DNA of 56,494 bases from Paracoccaceae bacterium (lineage in GTDB: Bacteria > Pseudomonadota > Alphaproteobacteria > Rhodobacterales > Rhodobacteraceae). Below, in pieces: positions 8,050 through 16,684 of the stretch. Numbering within the stretch: the first letter of the stretch is position 1; each line of letters starts with the position of its first letter. A program made the position numbers and the translations under genes. The stretch lies in NCBI GenBank assembly GCA_022763485.1, contig JALEGX010000049.1, positions 1 through 56,494 on the forward strand. Direction: 5' to 3'. The notes beneath the pieces were generated by a model. The model was not told where the DNA came from, did not search any database, and saw nothing but the letters and a program-made list of their open reading frames with translations.

Positions 8050-9705
8050 TCAGGCGATGTGTTGCGACCGTCCGGCGCGCAATCCGGAAAAGATGCAGCC
8101 GCCCAGAAACGTGCCTTCCAATGCGTTGTACCCGTGGTAGCCGCCACCCCCGAACCCGGCTGCCTCCCCAACCGCAAACAATCCGGGAACCGGTTCACCG
8201 TCTTCGGCCAGCAGGCGGGCATCCAGATCGGTTTCCAGCCCGCCCAGGGTCTTGCGGGTCAGGATGTTCAGCTTCACCGCGATGAGCGGGCCATTTTCAC
8301 GGTCCAATATCCGATGCGGGCGCGCCGTCCGGATCAGCCGGTCACCACGATAGTTGCGTGCGGCGTTGATGGCGATGACCTGAGCGTCCTTGGCAAAGGG
8401 GTTGTCCACCTGAGAATCCCGGGCTTCGATCTGTGAACGCAGTTGGGTTTCGTCCAGCTGCACCTCTGCGATTTCATTCATCCCAGCCACAAGTTCGGTC
8501 AGCGAATGGGCGACTACAAAATCCTGCCCGTGTTTCTTGAAGGCTTCGACCGGGGCAGGGGCGCTGCCCCGCGACAGCAGGCGCGCGCGCAGAACCTCGC
8601 TCCACTTGCCAGAGGTCAGATCCGGGTTCTGTTCCGAGCCGGAAAGCGCGAACTCCTTTTCGATGATCTTCTGGCTCAGGATGAACCAGCTGTAGCCATA
8701 GCCGGTGGACAGGATCTCTTTCAGGGTCGCAAGCGTGTCGAAGCCGGGCAGACAGGGCGGGGGCAGGCGGCGACCCAGCGCATCGAACCACATCGAGGAG
8801 GGGCCGGGCAGAATGCGGATGCCGTGATTGGGCCAGATCGGGTCCCAGTTCCGCAGCCCTTCGGTATAGTGCCACATCCGGTCGCCGTTGATCACATGCC
8901 CGCCGGCGTGGCGCGCGATGTCGATCATGCGGCCATCAACGTGGAAGGGAACACCTGCCACCATATGCTCGGGCGGCGGGCCCAGACGGTCGCGGGGCCA
9001 GGCCTTGCGCACGGCTTCCAGATTGCCGCCGATGCCGCCAGAGGCCACGATCACCGATGGGGCGTAGAATTCGAACTCACCGATCTCATGCCGGTTGGTT
9101 TTCTGCCCACGCTGGGCGGGATCCTCGGCCAGAACCTCACCTGAAACGCCTTTGGTGGCGCCGTTCTGCATGATGATATGGCTGACCTGATGGCGGAACC
9201 GCAACTGGATGCGCCCGGCGGCGACATGTTCGCGAACACGCCGTTCAAAAGGGGCAACCACGCCCGGACCGGTGCCCCAGGTGACGTGAAAGCGGGGGAC
9301 GGAATTGCCGTGCCCGGACGCCGCGCTGCCGCCGCGTTCGGCCCAGCCGACAATCGGGAACCAGCGCATGCCCATCTCATGCAGCCAGGGCCGCATGTCT
9401 GAGCTGGCAAACTCCAGATAGGATTGCGCCCATTTCTGTGGCCAGGCATCTTCGGGGCGGTCGAACTGTGCCGATCCCAACCAGTCGCGGCGGGCCAGGT
9501 CCTGACAGTCGCGGATCCCCATGCGGCGCTGTTCGGGCGTGTCGATCATGAAGAGGCCGCCCAGGCTCCAGAACGCCTGACCACCCAGAAAGCTTTCGGG
9601 TTCCTGATCCACAAGGATGACGGACTTGCCACGATCCCCCAGCTCGGCCGCTGCGGCCAGACCGGCAAGGCCCGCCCCAACGACGATGACGTCAGCGTGG
9701 TCCAT
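8050..9705 (-). CDS. FAD-binding dehydrogenase (FAD_binding_2, KstD-like)
   Basis: A 551-residue flavoprotein. The N-terminus holds the Rossmann FAD motif VVGAGLAGLAAAAELGDRG (about residues 8-26), followed by ILVDQEPESFLGGQAFWS. The C-terminus has the second FAD-contact segment PGLFAVGEAAGFGGGGYHG and an NALEGTFLGGCIFSG tail. This matches the COG3573 'FAD-binding dehydrogenase' group related to 3-ketosteroid delta-1-dehydrogenases and fumarate reductase flavoproteins. No steroid genes are nearby, so the substrate is unknown. It ends 5 nt from the TPM gene stop (convergent). Its upstream neighbour on the same strand, the glutamine amidotransferase, ends 117 nt away. Confidence 0.88.
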   Translation of the reverse strand: MDHADVIVVGAGLAGLAAAAELGDRGKSVILVDQEPESFLGGQAFWSLGGLFMIDTPEQRRMGIRDCQDLARRDWLGSAQFDRPEDAWPQKWAQSYLEFASSDMRPWLHEMGMRWFPIVGWAERGGSAASGHGNSVPRFHVTWGTGPGVVAPFERRVREHVAAGRIQLRFRHQVSHIIMQNGATKGVSGEVLAEDPAQRGQKTNRHEIGEFEFYAPSVIVASGGIGGNLEAVRKAWPRDRLGPPPEHMVAGVPFHVDGRMIDIARHAGGHVINGDRMWHYTEGLRNWDPIWPNHGIRILPGPSSMWFDALGRRLPPPCLPGFDTLATLKEILSTGYGYSWFILSQKIIEKEFALSGSEQNPDLTSGKWSEVLRARLLSRGSAPAPVEAFKKHGQDFVVAHSLTELVAGMNEIAEVQLDETQLRSQIEARDSQVDNPFAKDAQVIAINAARNYRGDRLIRTARPHRILDRENGPLIAVKLNILTRKTLGGLETDLDARLLAEDGEPVPGLFAVGEAAGFGGGGYHGYNALEGTFLGGCIFSGLRAGRSQHIA

Positions 9706-9822
9706 GGCACCACCCGCGCACGATCTGGTTCAACAGCATTCGGTCAGCTCCCCTCATCGTTTAGGGCAGCCTAGCGGCAGGATCGGGCCGCAAGCAAGAA
9801 CCGGCAGGTGGGGAACGTAGGG

Positions 9823-10557
9823 TCAGCCGTAGCGCTGGGCAAAGCGGCGCAGGATTTCGCCGGGGGCCGTGACCGATGCGGCGTGGCACTGCGCAATCAG
9901 CTCATCCGCTTGATCCGGCGGGAAATACCCGTGCCCGGAATAGATGCGGATCCGCTGTTCGAAGTCATGCGCATCCGCTTCGGGGTGAAACTGGGTGGCA
10001 TAGACATTCTGGCCCCAGCGCACCATCTGGAACGGGCAGGGGAGCGAGCTGACAAGATGGGTGCATCCGGGCGGCAACGCCTGTACGGCTTCCTTGTGCC
10101 CGACAAAGGCCTCGAAACTCTGTGGCAGGCCCGCAGTCAGCGGATCCGTATGGGCATCGGCGGTCAGTTCGCAGCGCGATGGGCCGACAGGTTCACTGTA
10201 GTTTTCCTTGCTGACGGTCCCGCCCAGATGAGCGGTCAGAATGCCCAGACCGTAACAGCACCCCATGAAGGGGTGATCGCGTTCGATGATCTGGGGCATC
10301 AGGTCCATGATGGCCGCCTCGATCTTGGCCTCCATGCGGGATTTCTTCTCTGCCGGGTCACTGACGCAGCCCGGCCCCCCACCGACGATCACGCCCGCAT
10401 AGTCGGACACATCCAGCGCGTCCGGCAGCTCCTCGCAGTCCAGTCGGATGCGATGCGCCCGTGCTGCGGTCAGCCCGGACCGGTTCAGGATCGAGGCGAA
10501 CTCGGCATCGGCTGCGTCTGTTTCGGGGCGTAACTGCAAGATAAGAAACGGCTTCAT
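9823..10557 (-). CDS. class I glutamine amidotransferase-like protein
   Basis: A 244-residue GMP-synthase-type GATase domain protein, expected to hydrolyse glutamine or gamma-glutamyl substrates. The nucleophile elbow GCCYGLG places the catalytic Cys at residue 101, and QFHPEAD supplies His191 and Glu193; the oxyanion segment VGGGPGCVSD is near residue 58. No synthetase domain is attached, so it is a stand-alone member. The start at 10557 gives MKPFLILQLRPE, the usual beginning of such proteins. The frame opens 12 codons earlier (10593) but that extension is not family-like. The acceptor substrate is unknown. Confidence 0.86.
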   Translation of the reverse strand: MKPFLILQLRPETDAADAEFASILNRSGLTAARAHRIRLDCEELPDALDVSDYAGVIVGGGPGCVSDPAEKKSRMEAKIEAAIMDLMPQIIERDHPFMGCCYGLGILTAHLGGTVSKENYSEPVGPSRCELTADAHTDPLTAGLPQSFEAFVGHKEAVQALPPGCTHLVSSLPCPFQMVRWGQNVYATQFHPEADAHDFEQRIRIYSGHGYFPPDQADELIAQCHAASVTAPGEILRRFAQRYG

Positions 10558-10680
10558 GCGGTTGATGTATCCTGCGCTCCGCGTTTCTCGCAAGTGTTTC
10601 GGCGCGTCGGGCTTGAAAAAGTTTTAGGGAAATCTTCCACTTGTCATCAGATGGTGAAAAATCGACTGGGATATGGGCAC

Positions 10681-11523
10681 ATGGCAGCGCAAGACGAAGA
10701 CCTTGGTCGGATGTTTCTGCTGAAGATCTGCCTGCCCCGCGCGGCAATTCTGGCGACCCTTTTTGGGCTGGCGAAGGTCGGCGCGATCCCGGTCTTTGCG
10801 TTGGCGGCATTTGCCGTCGCGGATGGCGTTTATCTGGTGCATCAATTCCGGCGTTTCCTGCATGCGGGTGACAGGCATGTGGCCGCCCACGGTGGAACCG
10901 CACGGATCTGGGGCGGGTACCTGTTTTTCCTGATTGTGGGCTGGCTGGGCATCGTCCTGTGGTGGGGGCTGTTCCTGGTCGCGCTGACCCCGCCCGAGAC
11001 GGAGAGCTATGCCGACCAGCAGGCGCGGGAGCGGGCCGCGCTGTACTCGCTGGACGCCGACGGGACACGTCTGCTCCTGACCGGGGAAATCACCTTCGGC
11101 GTGAAGGATCAGGTTGCACGCCAGCTGCAGGCGCATCCGGAGTTGCGGACACTGGTTCTGGCCAGTGAAGGTGGCCACATCTACGAGGCGCGGGGCCTGG
11201 CGTTTCTGGTGCGCGATCATGGTCTGAACACGCAGGTCGAAACGGTGTGCAGCTCGGCCTGTACGCTGGTCTTTGTTGCAGGGCAGCGGCGACAGCTGGG
11301 GGCAGAGGCCCGTCTGGGGTTTCATCAGTACGCCGTTGGGCAGGGGGGTGCCCTGCCCAATCTGGATCCCGTGGCCGAACAGGAAAAGGACAGGCGTTTC
11401 TTTGCGGCACAGGGGGCGAACCCGGCCTTTCTGCTGCGCATGTTCGACACCCCCAGCGAAGGGATGTGGTTTGTTGACGCCGCAGAAGCGGCCACCTTCG
11501 GACTGACCCGGATGGGGGAGTGA
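10681..11523 (+). CDS. membrane-anchored ClpP-like serine hydrolase fold protein
   Basis: A 280-residue protein with about three N-terminal hydrophobic segments (residues 10-110) followed by a soluble ClpP/crotonase-like domain. The domain shows LVLASEGGHIYEARGLA (about 155-175), VCSSACTLVFVAG with a Ser at 191/192 in the nucleophile position, and LGFHQY with His215. These correspond to the Ser-His arrangement of ClpP-like peptidases, and the family resembles COG3904 predicted periplasmic proteins. Function is unknown; proteolysis is only suggested. Start choice is uncertain: ATGs at 10651 and 10681 both have weak ribosome sites, and the frame opens at 10594. Confidence 0.72.
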   Translation: MAAQDEDLGRMFLLKICLPRAAILATLFGLAKVGAIPVFALAAFAVADGVYLVHQFRRFLHAGDRHVAAHGGTARIWGGYLFFLIVGWLGIVLWWGLFLVALTPPETESYADQQARERAALYSLDADGTRLLLTGEITFGVKDQVARQLQAHPELRTLVLASEGGHIYEARGLAFLVRDHGLNTQVETVCSSACTLVFVAGQRRQLGAEARLGFHQYAVGQGGALPNLDPVAEQEKDRRFFAAQGANPAFLLRMFDTPSEGMWFVDAAEAATFGLTRMGE

Positions 11524-11550
11524 TCCACCCGGCAAGCGGCCGACCCAAAA

Positions 11551-11580
11551 CGAAAAACCCGCCGAAGCGCCGGCGGGTTA
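11551..11580 (-). terminator. intrinsic terminator of yebC
   Basis: A 9-bp perfect stem (11556-11564 with 11571-11579) with a 6-nt loop. Read on the minus strand it is followed by TTTTTCGTTTT, the expected U-tract, and it lies about 50 nt beyond the yebC stop. The plus strand has no T-run after the stem. Confidence 0.85.
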
Positions 11581-11628
11581 GTCAGTCAGTTTATGTAGCG
11601 GGCGGGACGCCCGGTCTGTCACGCTCTA

Positions 11629-12369
11629 TCAGAGCTGTGCCATGACCTCATCAGAGGCTTCGAAGTTGGTGGTGACGCGCTGGACGTCATCATCATCTTC
11701 CAGGGCATCGACCAGCTTCATCAGCTTTTGCATGCCTTCCAGATCCAGCTCGGTCGTGGTGGTGGGTTTCCAGACCAGCTTGGTGGATTCGGTTTCCCCC
11801 AGTTCCGCTTCCAGTGCGTTGGATACTTCGTTCAGATCGGTGTCCGCGCAGAAGATCACGTGGCCGTCTTCGCCGCTTTCCACGTCTTCGGCGCCCGCTT
11901 CGATCGCGGCCATCATGACGGTGTCGGCATCGCCGACGGAGGCGGGGTAGGTCACTTCACCCTTGCGTTCGAACATGAAGCCAACAGACCCGGTTTCACC
12001 CAGGTTGCCGCCGTTCTTGGAGAAGGTCGAGCGCACGTTGGACGCGGTGCGGTTCTTGTTGTCGGTCATGGCTTCGACGATGACGGCCACACCATTGGGG
12101 CCATAGCCCTCATAGCGGATTTCGTCATAGTTCTCTGCGTCGCCGCCAACCGCTTTTTTGATCGCGCGTTCGATCACGTCCTTCGGAACCGACTGGCTCT
12201 TGGCTTCTTTCACGGCCAGACGCAGACGCGGGTTCTTGTCCGGATCAGGGTCGCCCATCTTGGCGGCCACGGTGATTTCCTTGGCCAGTTTCGAAAAAAG
12301 TTTCGACCGCGCGGCGTCCTGGCGTCCTTTGCGGTGCTGAATGTTTGCCCATTTACTATGGCCGGCCAT
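11629..12369 (-). CDS. YebC/PmpR-family DNA-binding regulatory protein
   Basis: A 246-residue protein of the TACO1/YebC family. The N-terminus [19 protein letters not shown] is diagnostic, followed by [28 protein letters not shown] and [27 protein letters not shown]. The three-domain family has members reported as transcription regulators (PmpR) and, more recently, as translation factors that relieve ribosome stalling. It stands alone with its own terminator, and in some bacteria the family neighbours ruvC, which is not seen here. Confidence 0.96.
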   Translation of the reverse strand: MAGHSKWANIQHRKGRQDAARSKLFSKLAKEITVAAKMGDPDPDKNPRLRLAVKEAKSQSVPKDVIERAIKKAVGGDAENYDEIRYEGYGPNGVAVIVEAMTDNKNRTASNVRSTFSKNGGNLGETGSVGFMFERKGEVTYPASVGDADTVMMAAIEAGAEDVESGEDGHVIFCADTDLNEVSNALEAELGETESTKLVWKPTTTTELDLEGMQKLMKLVDALEDDDDVQRVTTNFEASDEVMAQL

Positions 12370-12554
12370 GCCTTGCTCCCACGGAAATTCGGATTTGAGC
12401 CTCTATAGGACAGGCAAGCGGCGGTGTTCAAGGTTCCACGGCGTTCCGCGCCGCAGCCTGCGGTGCTTTCGTCAGAGCACTGCCTGCCGTGCCGCGACGT
12501 TCGGATTGTGAATTTCCCCGTCGCGCGCCCGGCCGCAGCGGTCTAAGCTTGGGT

Positions 12555-14327
12555 ATGAGCACAGATCAGATCATTCTCTTCGCCCTTTTCGCTGCCGTTT
12601 TTGCGCTCTTGTTGTGGGGGAGGTACCGCTATGATCTGGTCGCTTTTTCCGCGCTGCTTGTGGGGGTGGTGCTGGGCGTGGTTCCGACGAAAGAGGCGTT
12701 TTCCGGCTTTGGCCATCCTGCAACGCTGGTTGTGGCGCTGGTTCTGATCGTGTCTGCGGGGCTTGTCCGCTCGGGCGCCGTGTTCCTGATCACCCGCACG
12801 CTGGTGGACAGCACACGCAGCCTGGGCGCGCATATTGCCCTGATGGGCGGTGTTGGCGCGATTTTGTCGGCCTTCATGAACAATGTTGCGGCGCTGGCGC
12901 TGCTGATGCCGGTGGACATTCAGACGGCGCGCAAGGCCGGGCGCGTGGCCGGGCTGACGCTGATGCCGCTCAGCTTTGCGACGATTTTGGGGGGGATGGT
13001 CACGCTGATCGGCACCCCACCCAACATCATCATTGCAACGATTCGCGAAGAGACACTGGGCACCGGCTTTCGAATGTTCGATTTCGCGCCGGTGGGCGGT
13101 GTGGCCGCGCTGGCGGGTTTGGCCTTTGTCGCGCTGGTCGGCTGGCGCCTGATCCCCAACCGGGCGGATGCCGGAAGCGTGTCCCAGCAGGTGGCGCAAT
13201 ATGTGGCGGAACTGACGGTGCCCGAAGGTTCCCCCCACATCGGAAAGCGCCTGGCCGAACTGGATGCCGAGGCCGAGCAGGCCGATGTCGCCATCCTTGG
13301 GCTTATCCGCAATGGGCATCGTCGCTATGGGCGTGCGGCAAATGCGATCCTGCAGGACAGCGACGCGATCGTGCTGGAGGCCACGCCCGAAGCGCTGGAT
13401 GAGTTCCGCGCGGCGCTGGGCCTGGCCTTTTCCGACACCGCCCGGCAAGAGAAGCTGACCGCGGCCGGCGAGGGGCTGGACGTGATCGAAGTGGTCGTCC
13501 CGGAAACATCGCGGATTGCGGGCAAAACGGCGCAGGCGCTGGGGTTGGCCTGGCGGCAAAGTACCGTGCTGATGGGCATTTCGCGCCAGGGGCGTCAGAT
13601 CACCCGCCAGGTGCGCAAGACCGAGGTCTATCCGGGGGACATCCTGTTGCTGATGTGCCCACGCGATCGCGGTCCGGATGTGACCGATTGGCTGGGATGC
13701 CTGCCTCTGGCCGAGCGCGGGCTTTCGGTGACCGTGAATGAAAAGATGTGGCTGGCAATCGCGCTCTTTGCCGGGGCGGTTCTGGCCGCCAGTGTGGGCC
13801 TGCTATACCTGCCCGTGGCGCTTGGGCTGGTGGCCGTGGCCTATGTGCTGACCGGTATCCTGCCGGTGGCTGAAATCTATGACCACGTGGAATGGCCGGT
13901 TGTGGTGCTTCTGGGGTCGATGATCCCGCTTGGCGCGGCGCTTGACAGCTCGGGCGGCACGGCATTGATCGCAAATGCACTGGTTGGCCTGACCGCGGGG
14001 CTGCCCGCCTGGGCGGTTCTGACGGTTCTGATGGTGGTCACCATGACCCTGTCGGATGTGTTGAACAACACCGCCACCACCATTGTTGCCGCGCCGGTCG
14101 GCATCCAGATGGCGCAGGCGTTGAACGTGTCCCCGGATCCTTTCCTGATGGCGGTTGCGGTGGCCGCCTCTGCGGCCTTCCTGACGCCCATCGGCCACAA
14201 GAACAACACGCTGATCCTTGGTCCCGGGGGGTACCAGTTTGGCGACTACTGGCGCATCGGCCTGCCGCTGGAAGTGCTGATCGTTGCCGTGTCCATCCCG
14301 GCGCTGTTGTTCTTCTGGCCGATGTAA
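12555..14327 (+). CDS. SLC13-family permease with two RCK_C domains (copy 2)
   Basis: A 590-residue inner-membrane transporter with the same plan as the protein at 5103-6881. The first membrane half contains FMNNVAALALLMPV and VTLIGTPPNIIIATIREE. Two RCK_C domains cover about residues 205-385. The second half contains TMTLSDVLNNTATTIVAAPV and AAFLTPIGHKNNTLILGPGGYQFGDYW. These are the paired signatures of the Na+/sulfate or anion symporter superfamily. The start at 12555 begins MSTDQIILFALF; the frame extends 22 codons upstream with unlikely Arg-rich sequence. The substrate is not assignable. It converges on the nitroreductase with a 4-nt gap. Confidence 0.88.
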   Translation: MSTDQIILFALFAAVFALLLWGRYRYDLVAFSALLVGVVLGVVPTKEAFSGFGHPATLVVALVLIVSAGLVRSGAVFLITRTLVDSTRSLGAHIALMGGVGAILSAFMNNVAALALLMPVDIQTARKAGRVAGLTLMPLSFATILGGMVTLIGTPPNIIIATIREETLGTGFRMFDFAPVGGVAALAGLAFVALVGWRLIPNRADAGSVSQQVAQYVAELTVPEGSPHIGKRLAELDAEAEQADVAILGLIRNGHRRYGRAANAILQDSDAIVLEATPEALDEFRAALGLAFSDTARQEKLTAAGEGLDVIEVVVPETSRIAGKTAQALGLAWRQSTVLMGISRQGRQITRQVRKTEVYPGDILLLMCPRDRGPDVTDWLGCLPLAERGLSVTVNEKMWLAIALFAGAVLAASVGLLYLPVALGLVAVAYVLTGILPVAEIYDHVEWPVVVLLGSMIPLGAALDSSGGTALIANALVGLTAGLPAWAVLTVLMVVTMTLSDVLNNTATTIVAAPVGIQMAQALNVSPDPFLMAVAVAASAAFLTPIGHKNNTLILGPGGYQFGDYWRIGLPLEVLIVAVSIPALLFFWPM

Positions 14328-14331
14328 CGGG

Positions 14332-15030
14332 TCAGCCTTCGTGGAAGCTGGCGATTTCGGACATCGGTTTCTTCAGCTTGGCCACACGTGGCACCGTGGC
14401 ATCCGCAGCCGGGTGCCCCACGGCGATGATCATGGTGGGCTTTTCGGATTTCGGACGGCCCAGGGCGTCATTCAGGAATTTCATCGGGTTGGGCGTATGG
14501 GTCAGGGTGGTCAGCCCGGCATGATGCAGGGCCGCCAGCAGGAAACCCGTGGCGATGTTCACGCTTTCAGGCACGTAGTAGTTCTTGTAGCGGGTGCCGT
14601 CGTCAAACTCGCCCCAGCGCTGGGCGAAGACAACGATCAGCCAGGGCGCAATGGTCAGATGGGGTTTGTCGGCATTGGTGCCGATCGGTTCCAGCGCCTT
14701 GATCCATTCGTCGCCTGCGCCCCCGGCATAGAAGCGGCGCTCTTCTTCTTCGGCTTCGGCCCGAATGGCCTGTTTCAGCGACGACTCACTGATCGCAACA
14801 AAGTGCCAGGGCTGGTGATTGGCCCCCGATGGCGCGGTACCGGCGGTTTCGATGCAGCGCGCAATCACATCCTTTGCGACCGCCCGATCCGAAAAATCCC
14901 GCACCGTATGGCGCCGCTGCATCTTGTGCAGAAACTCCTGTGCCGCCTCCTGCATCTCCGCGTCGCTCATGTCTGCGCGATGGGGAAGGGGGATCGGGTC
15001 ATATCCCAGGCTGCTCTTGGAAAACATCAT
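14332..15030 (-). CDS. nitroreductase family protein
   Basis: A 232-residue flavoprotein of the NADH-dependent nitroreductase superfamily. Evidence includes RRHTVRDFSDRAV near the N-terminus, the FMN-binding TAPSGANHQPWHFVAI segment, the central ATGFLLAALHHAGL helix and a C-terminal MIIAVGHPA. AGGAG precedes tandem ATG codons at 15030 and 15027, and either could be used. The gene starts 2 nt after the stop of the ArgP-like regulator, so the two are probably cotranscribed. The native substrate is unknown; family members reduce nitroaromatics, quinones or act as dehalogenases or deiodinases. Confidence 0.88.
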   Translation of the reverse strand: MMFSKSSLGYDPIPLPHRADMSDAEMQEAAQEFLHKMQRRHTVRDFSDRAVAKDVIARCIETAGTAPSGANHQPWHFVAISESSLKQAIRAEAEEEERRFYAGGAGDEWIKALEPIGTNADKPHLTIAPWLIVVFAQRWGEFDDGTRYKNYYVPESVNIATGFLLAALHHAGLTTLTHTPNPMKFLNDALGRPKSEKPTMIIAVGHPAADATVPRVAKLKKPMSEIASFHEG

Positions 15031-15032
15031 TG

Positions 15033-15923
15033 TTACTCCTGTATCAGGTCCGCTTTTGCACTGCGCCGGACGCTTTCGGTCAGGGGCTTCAACGCAGGTG
15101 CCACAATGCGATTGACTTGCCAAGTCAACCTGACGTCCAGGGCCGTGTTCGGCAAAAGCTCCACCAGTTGACCGTCCCGCAGATCCTGTTGCACCAGCTG
15201 AACCGGGTTCATACCCCATCCCAGTCCCAGCTTGGCCGCATCCACAAAGGCTTGTGAAGACGGCAGGAAATGGGTCGGCGGGGACAGGCTGGTGCCGACC
15301 GCTCGGGTCAGCCACCGCTGTTGCAAGGCATCCTTGGCGTCAAAGGTCAGCATCGGCGCATGTTCCAGCGCCTGGGGGGTGACACCGTCGGGGAACCAGT
15401 CCGCCATATAGGCCGGTGAGGCGGTCGCGATATAGCGAAGACAGCCCAGGTCAAAGCTGTCACAGCCGGACACCGCGGACGGAAGGGCGCAGATCGCGGC
15501 GCTGACTTCGCCATTGCGCAGCCAGTCGGCACTGTGGTCCTGATCATCGATGACCAGATCGAACAGATAACCGGGGACGCGCGCCATTGCGGCCAGAAAC
15601 CAGGTGGCCAGGCTGTCGGCATTGACCGCGACACGCAGCAGAACGGGGCCAGCGTGCTGATCCAGAGCCAGATCGCGCTTCAGCTTGGCCTCAAGCAAGG
15701 CCATGTCTTCGGAGTGCTTGGCCAGCCGCAGGCCCATCGCTGTGCCGGTACAGGGGACACCGCGCCGGATCAGAACCGCGCCGACGCGGTCCTCCAGCGC
15801 CTTGATCCGCTGCGACACCGCCGAGGGGGTCACGGACAGGGCCTGTGCTGCGCCATCAAAGGAGCCGAGGCGCAAGACCTCAGCGAGGGCAGCAAGTTGA
15901 TTTGGGTCCAGCTTCATTAGCAT
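15033..15923 (-). CDS. LysR-type regulator, ArgP/LysG family
   Basis: A 296-residue LysR-type regulator. The N-terminal winged HTH (about residues 5-65) reads LAALAEVLRLGSFDGAAQALSVTPSAVSQRIKALEDRVG split over two helices, which is characteristic of ArgP/LysG. The effector domain follows. ArgP and LysG proteins sense basic amino acids and activate exporters. Here it is divergent from a LysE-type exporter 83 nt away, the classical lysG-lysE/argP-argO arrangement. Start codons at 15923 and 15917 are both possible. The nitroreductase follows immediately on the same strand. Confidence 0.9.
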   Translation of the reverse strand: MLMKLDPNQLAALAEVLRLGSFDGAAQALSVTPSAVSQRIKALEDRVGAVLIRRGVPCTGTAMGLRLAKHSEDMALLEAKLKRDLALDQHAGPVLLRVAVNADSLATWFLAAMARVPGYLFDLVIDDQDHSADWLRNGEVSAAICALPSAVSGCDSFDLGCLRYIATASPAYMADWFPDGVTPQALEHAPMLTFDAKDALQQRWLTRAVGTSLSPPTHFLPSSQAFVDAAKLGLGWGMNPVQLVQQDLRDGQLVELLPNTALDVRLTWQVNRIVAPALKPLTESVRRSAKADLIQE

Positions 15924-16006
15924 CTCTAATTTTGGGTAAGTTTGTTTAATTGGATTGATGAAAGCAAGCGCGATATCACCCGGGACACCATCAATTGGAG
16001 ATCGCC
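15924..16006. promoter_or_regulatory. divergent control region argP-like / lysE
   Basis: The 83-bp gap between the divergent regulator and exporter genes is noticeably A/T-rich (AATTTTGGGTAAGTTTGTTT and neighbours) compared with its surroundings. By analogy with lysG/lysE and argP/argO it should hold both promoters and the regulator site, but I do not see an unambiguous operator. Confidence 0.4.
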
Positions 16007-16603
16007 ATGACCTCGTTCCTTCCCGGTTTCGCCCTTGGGTTCAGCCTTATCCTGGCCATCGGGGCGCAGAATGCCTTTGTTCTGCGGCAGGGCCTGCGCC
16101 GCAGCCATGTGTTCTGGATCTGTTTGACCTGTGCGGTGTCCGACGCGGTGCTGATTGCCGCCGGGATTGGCGGCTTCGGATCCTTGGCGGAACATTGGCC
16201 GTGGTTCGAAACCGCGATGCGGTATTTCGGGGCGGCGTTCCTGCTGTGGTACGGTGCACGCAGCTTTCGCGCGGCGCGTGCCGGGGGGGAGGCTTTGCAA
16301 AATTCGGGTGAGCAAGCGGTTGCGTTCTGGCCCGCCTTGGGAACGGTTCTGGCCCTCACCTGGCTGAACCCGCATGTCTATCTGGATACCGTTGTGCTGA
16401 TCGGCTCGATCTCAGCGCAATACCCCGATGCCTTGTCCTTTGGGGCAGGGGCGGTTCTGGCCAGCTTCACGTTCTTCTTTTCCCTGGGGTATGGCGCGGG
16501 TCTGCTGGCACCGGTTTTTGCCAAACCCCGCGCCTGGCAGATCCTGGAGGTCGGCATTGGGATCGTGATGTGGGCGCTGGCGATCAAATTGTTGCTGCTC
16601 TGA
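16007..16603 (+). CDS. LysE/ArgO-type amino acid exporter
   Basis: A 198-residue, six-helix inner-membrane exporter. It begins MTSFLPGFALGFSLILAIGAQNAFVLRQGL, and the GAQNAFVLRQG stretch is the LysE/ArgO signature. The later segment LTWLNPHVYLDTVVLIG is also conserved in the family. The start at 16007 is fixed by GGAG 6 nt upstream; a TTG 12 nt earlier is less likely. The divergent ArgP/LysG-type gene is the probable activator, so export of arginine or lysine is inferred. Confidence 0.93.
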   Translation: MTSFLPGFALGFSLILAIGAQNAFVLRQGLRRSHVFWICLTCAVSDAVLIAAGIGGFGSLAEHWPWFETAMRYFGAAFLLWYGARSFRAARAGGEALQNSGEQAVAFWPALGTVLALTWLNPHVYLDTVVLIGSISAQYPDALSFGAGAVLASFTFFFSLGYGAGLLAPVFAKPRAWQILEVGIGIVMWALAIKLLLL

Positions 16604-16684
16604 GCGCGACGTCAGATCGGCCTTTTCGATAGTTAACCTGTTTTCGACCTCGACAAGGGCGTGGTTCGGACGGTTAATGCGCAT

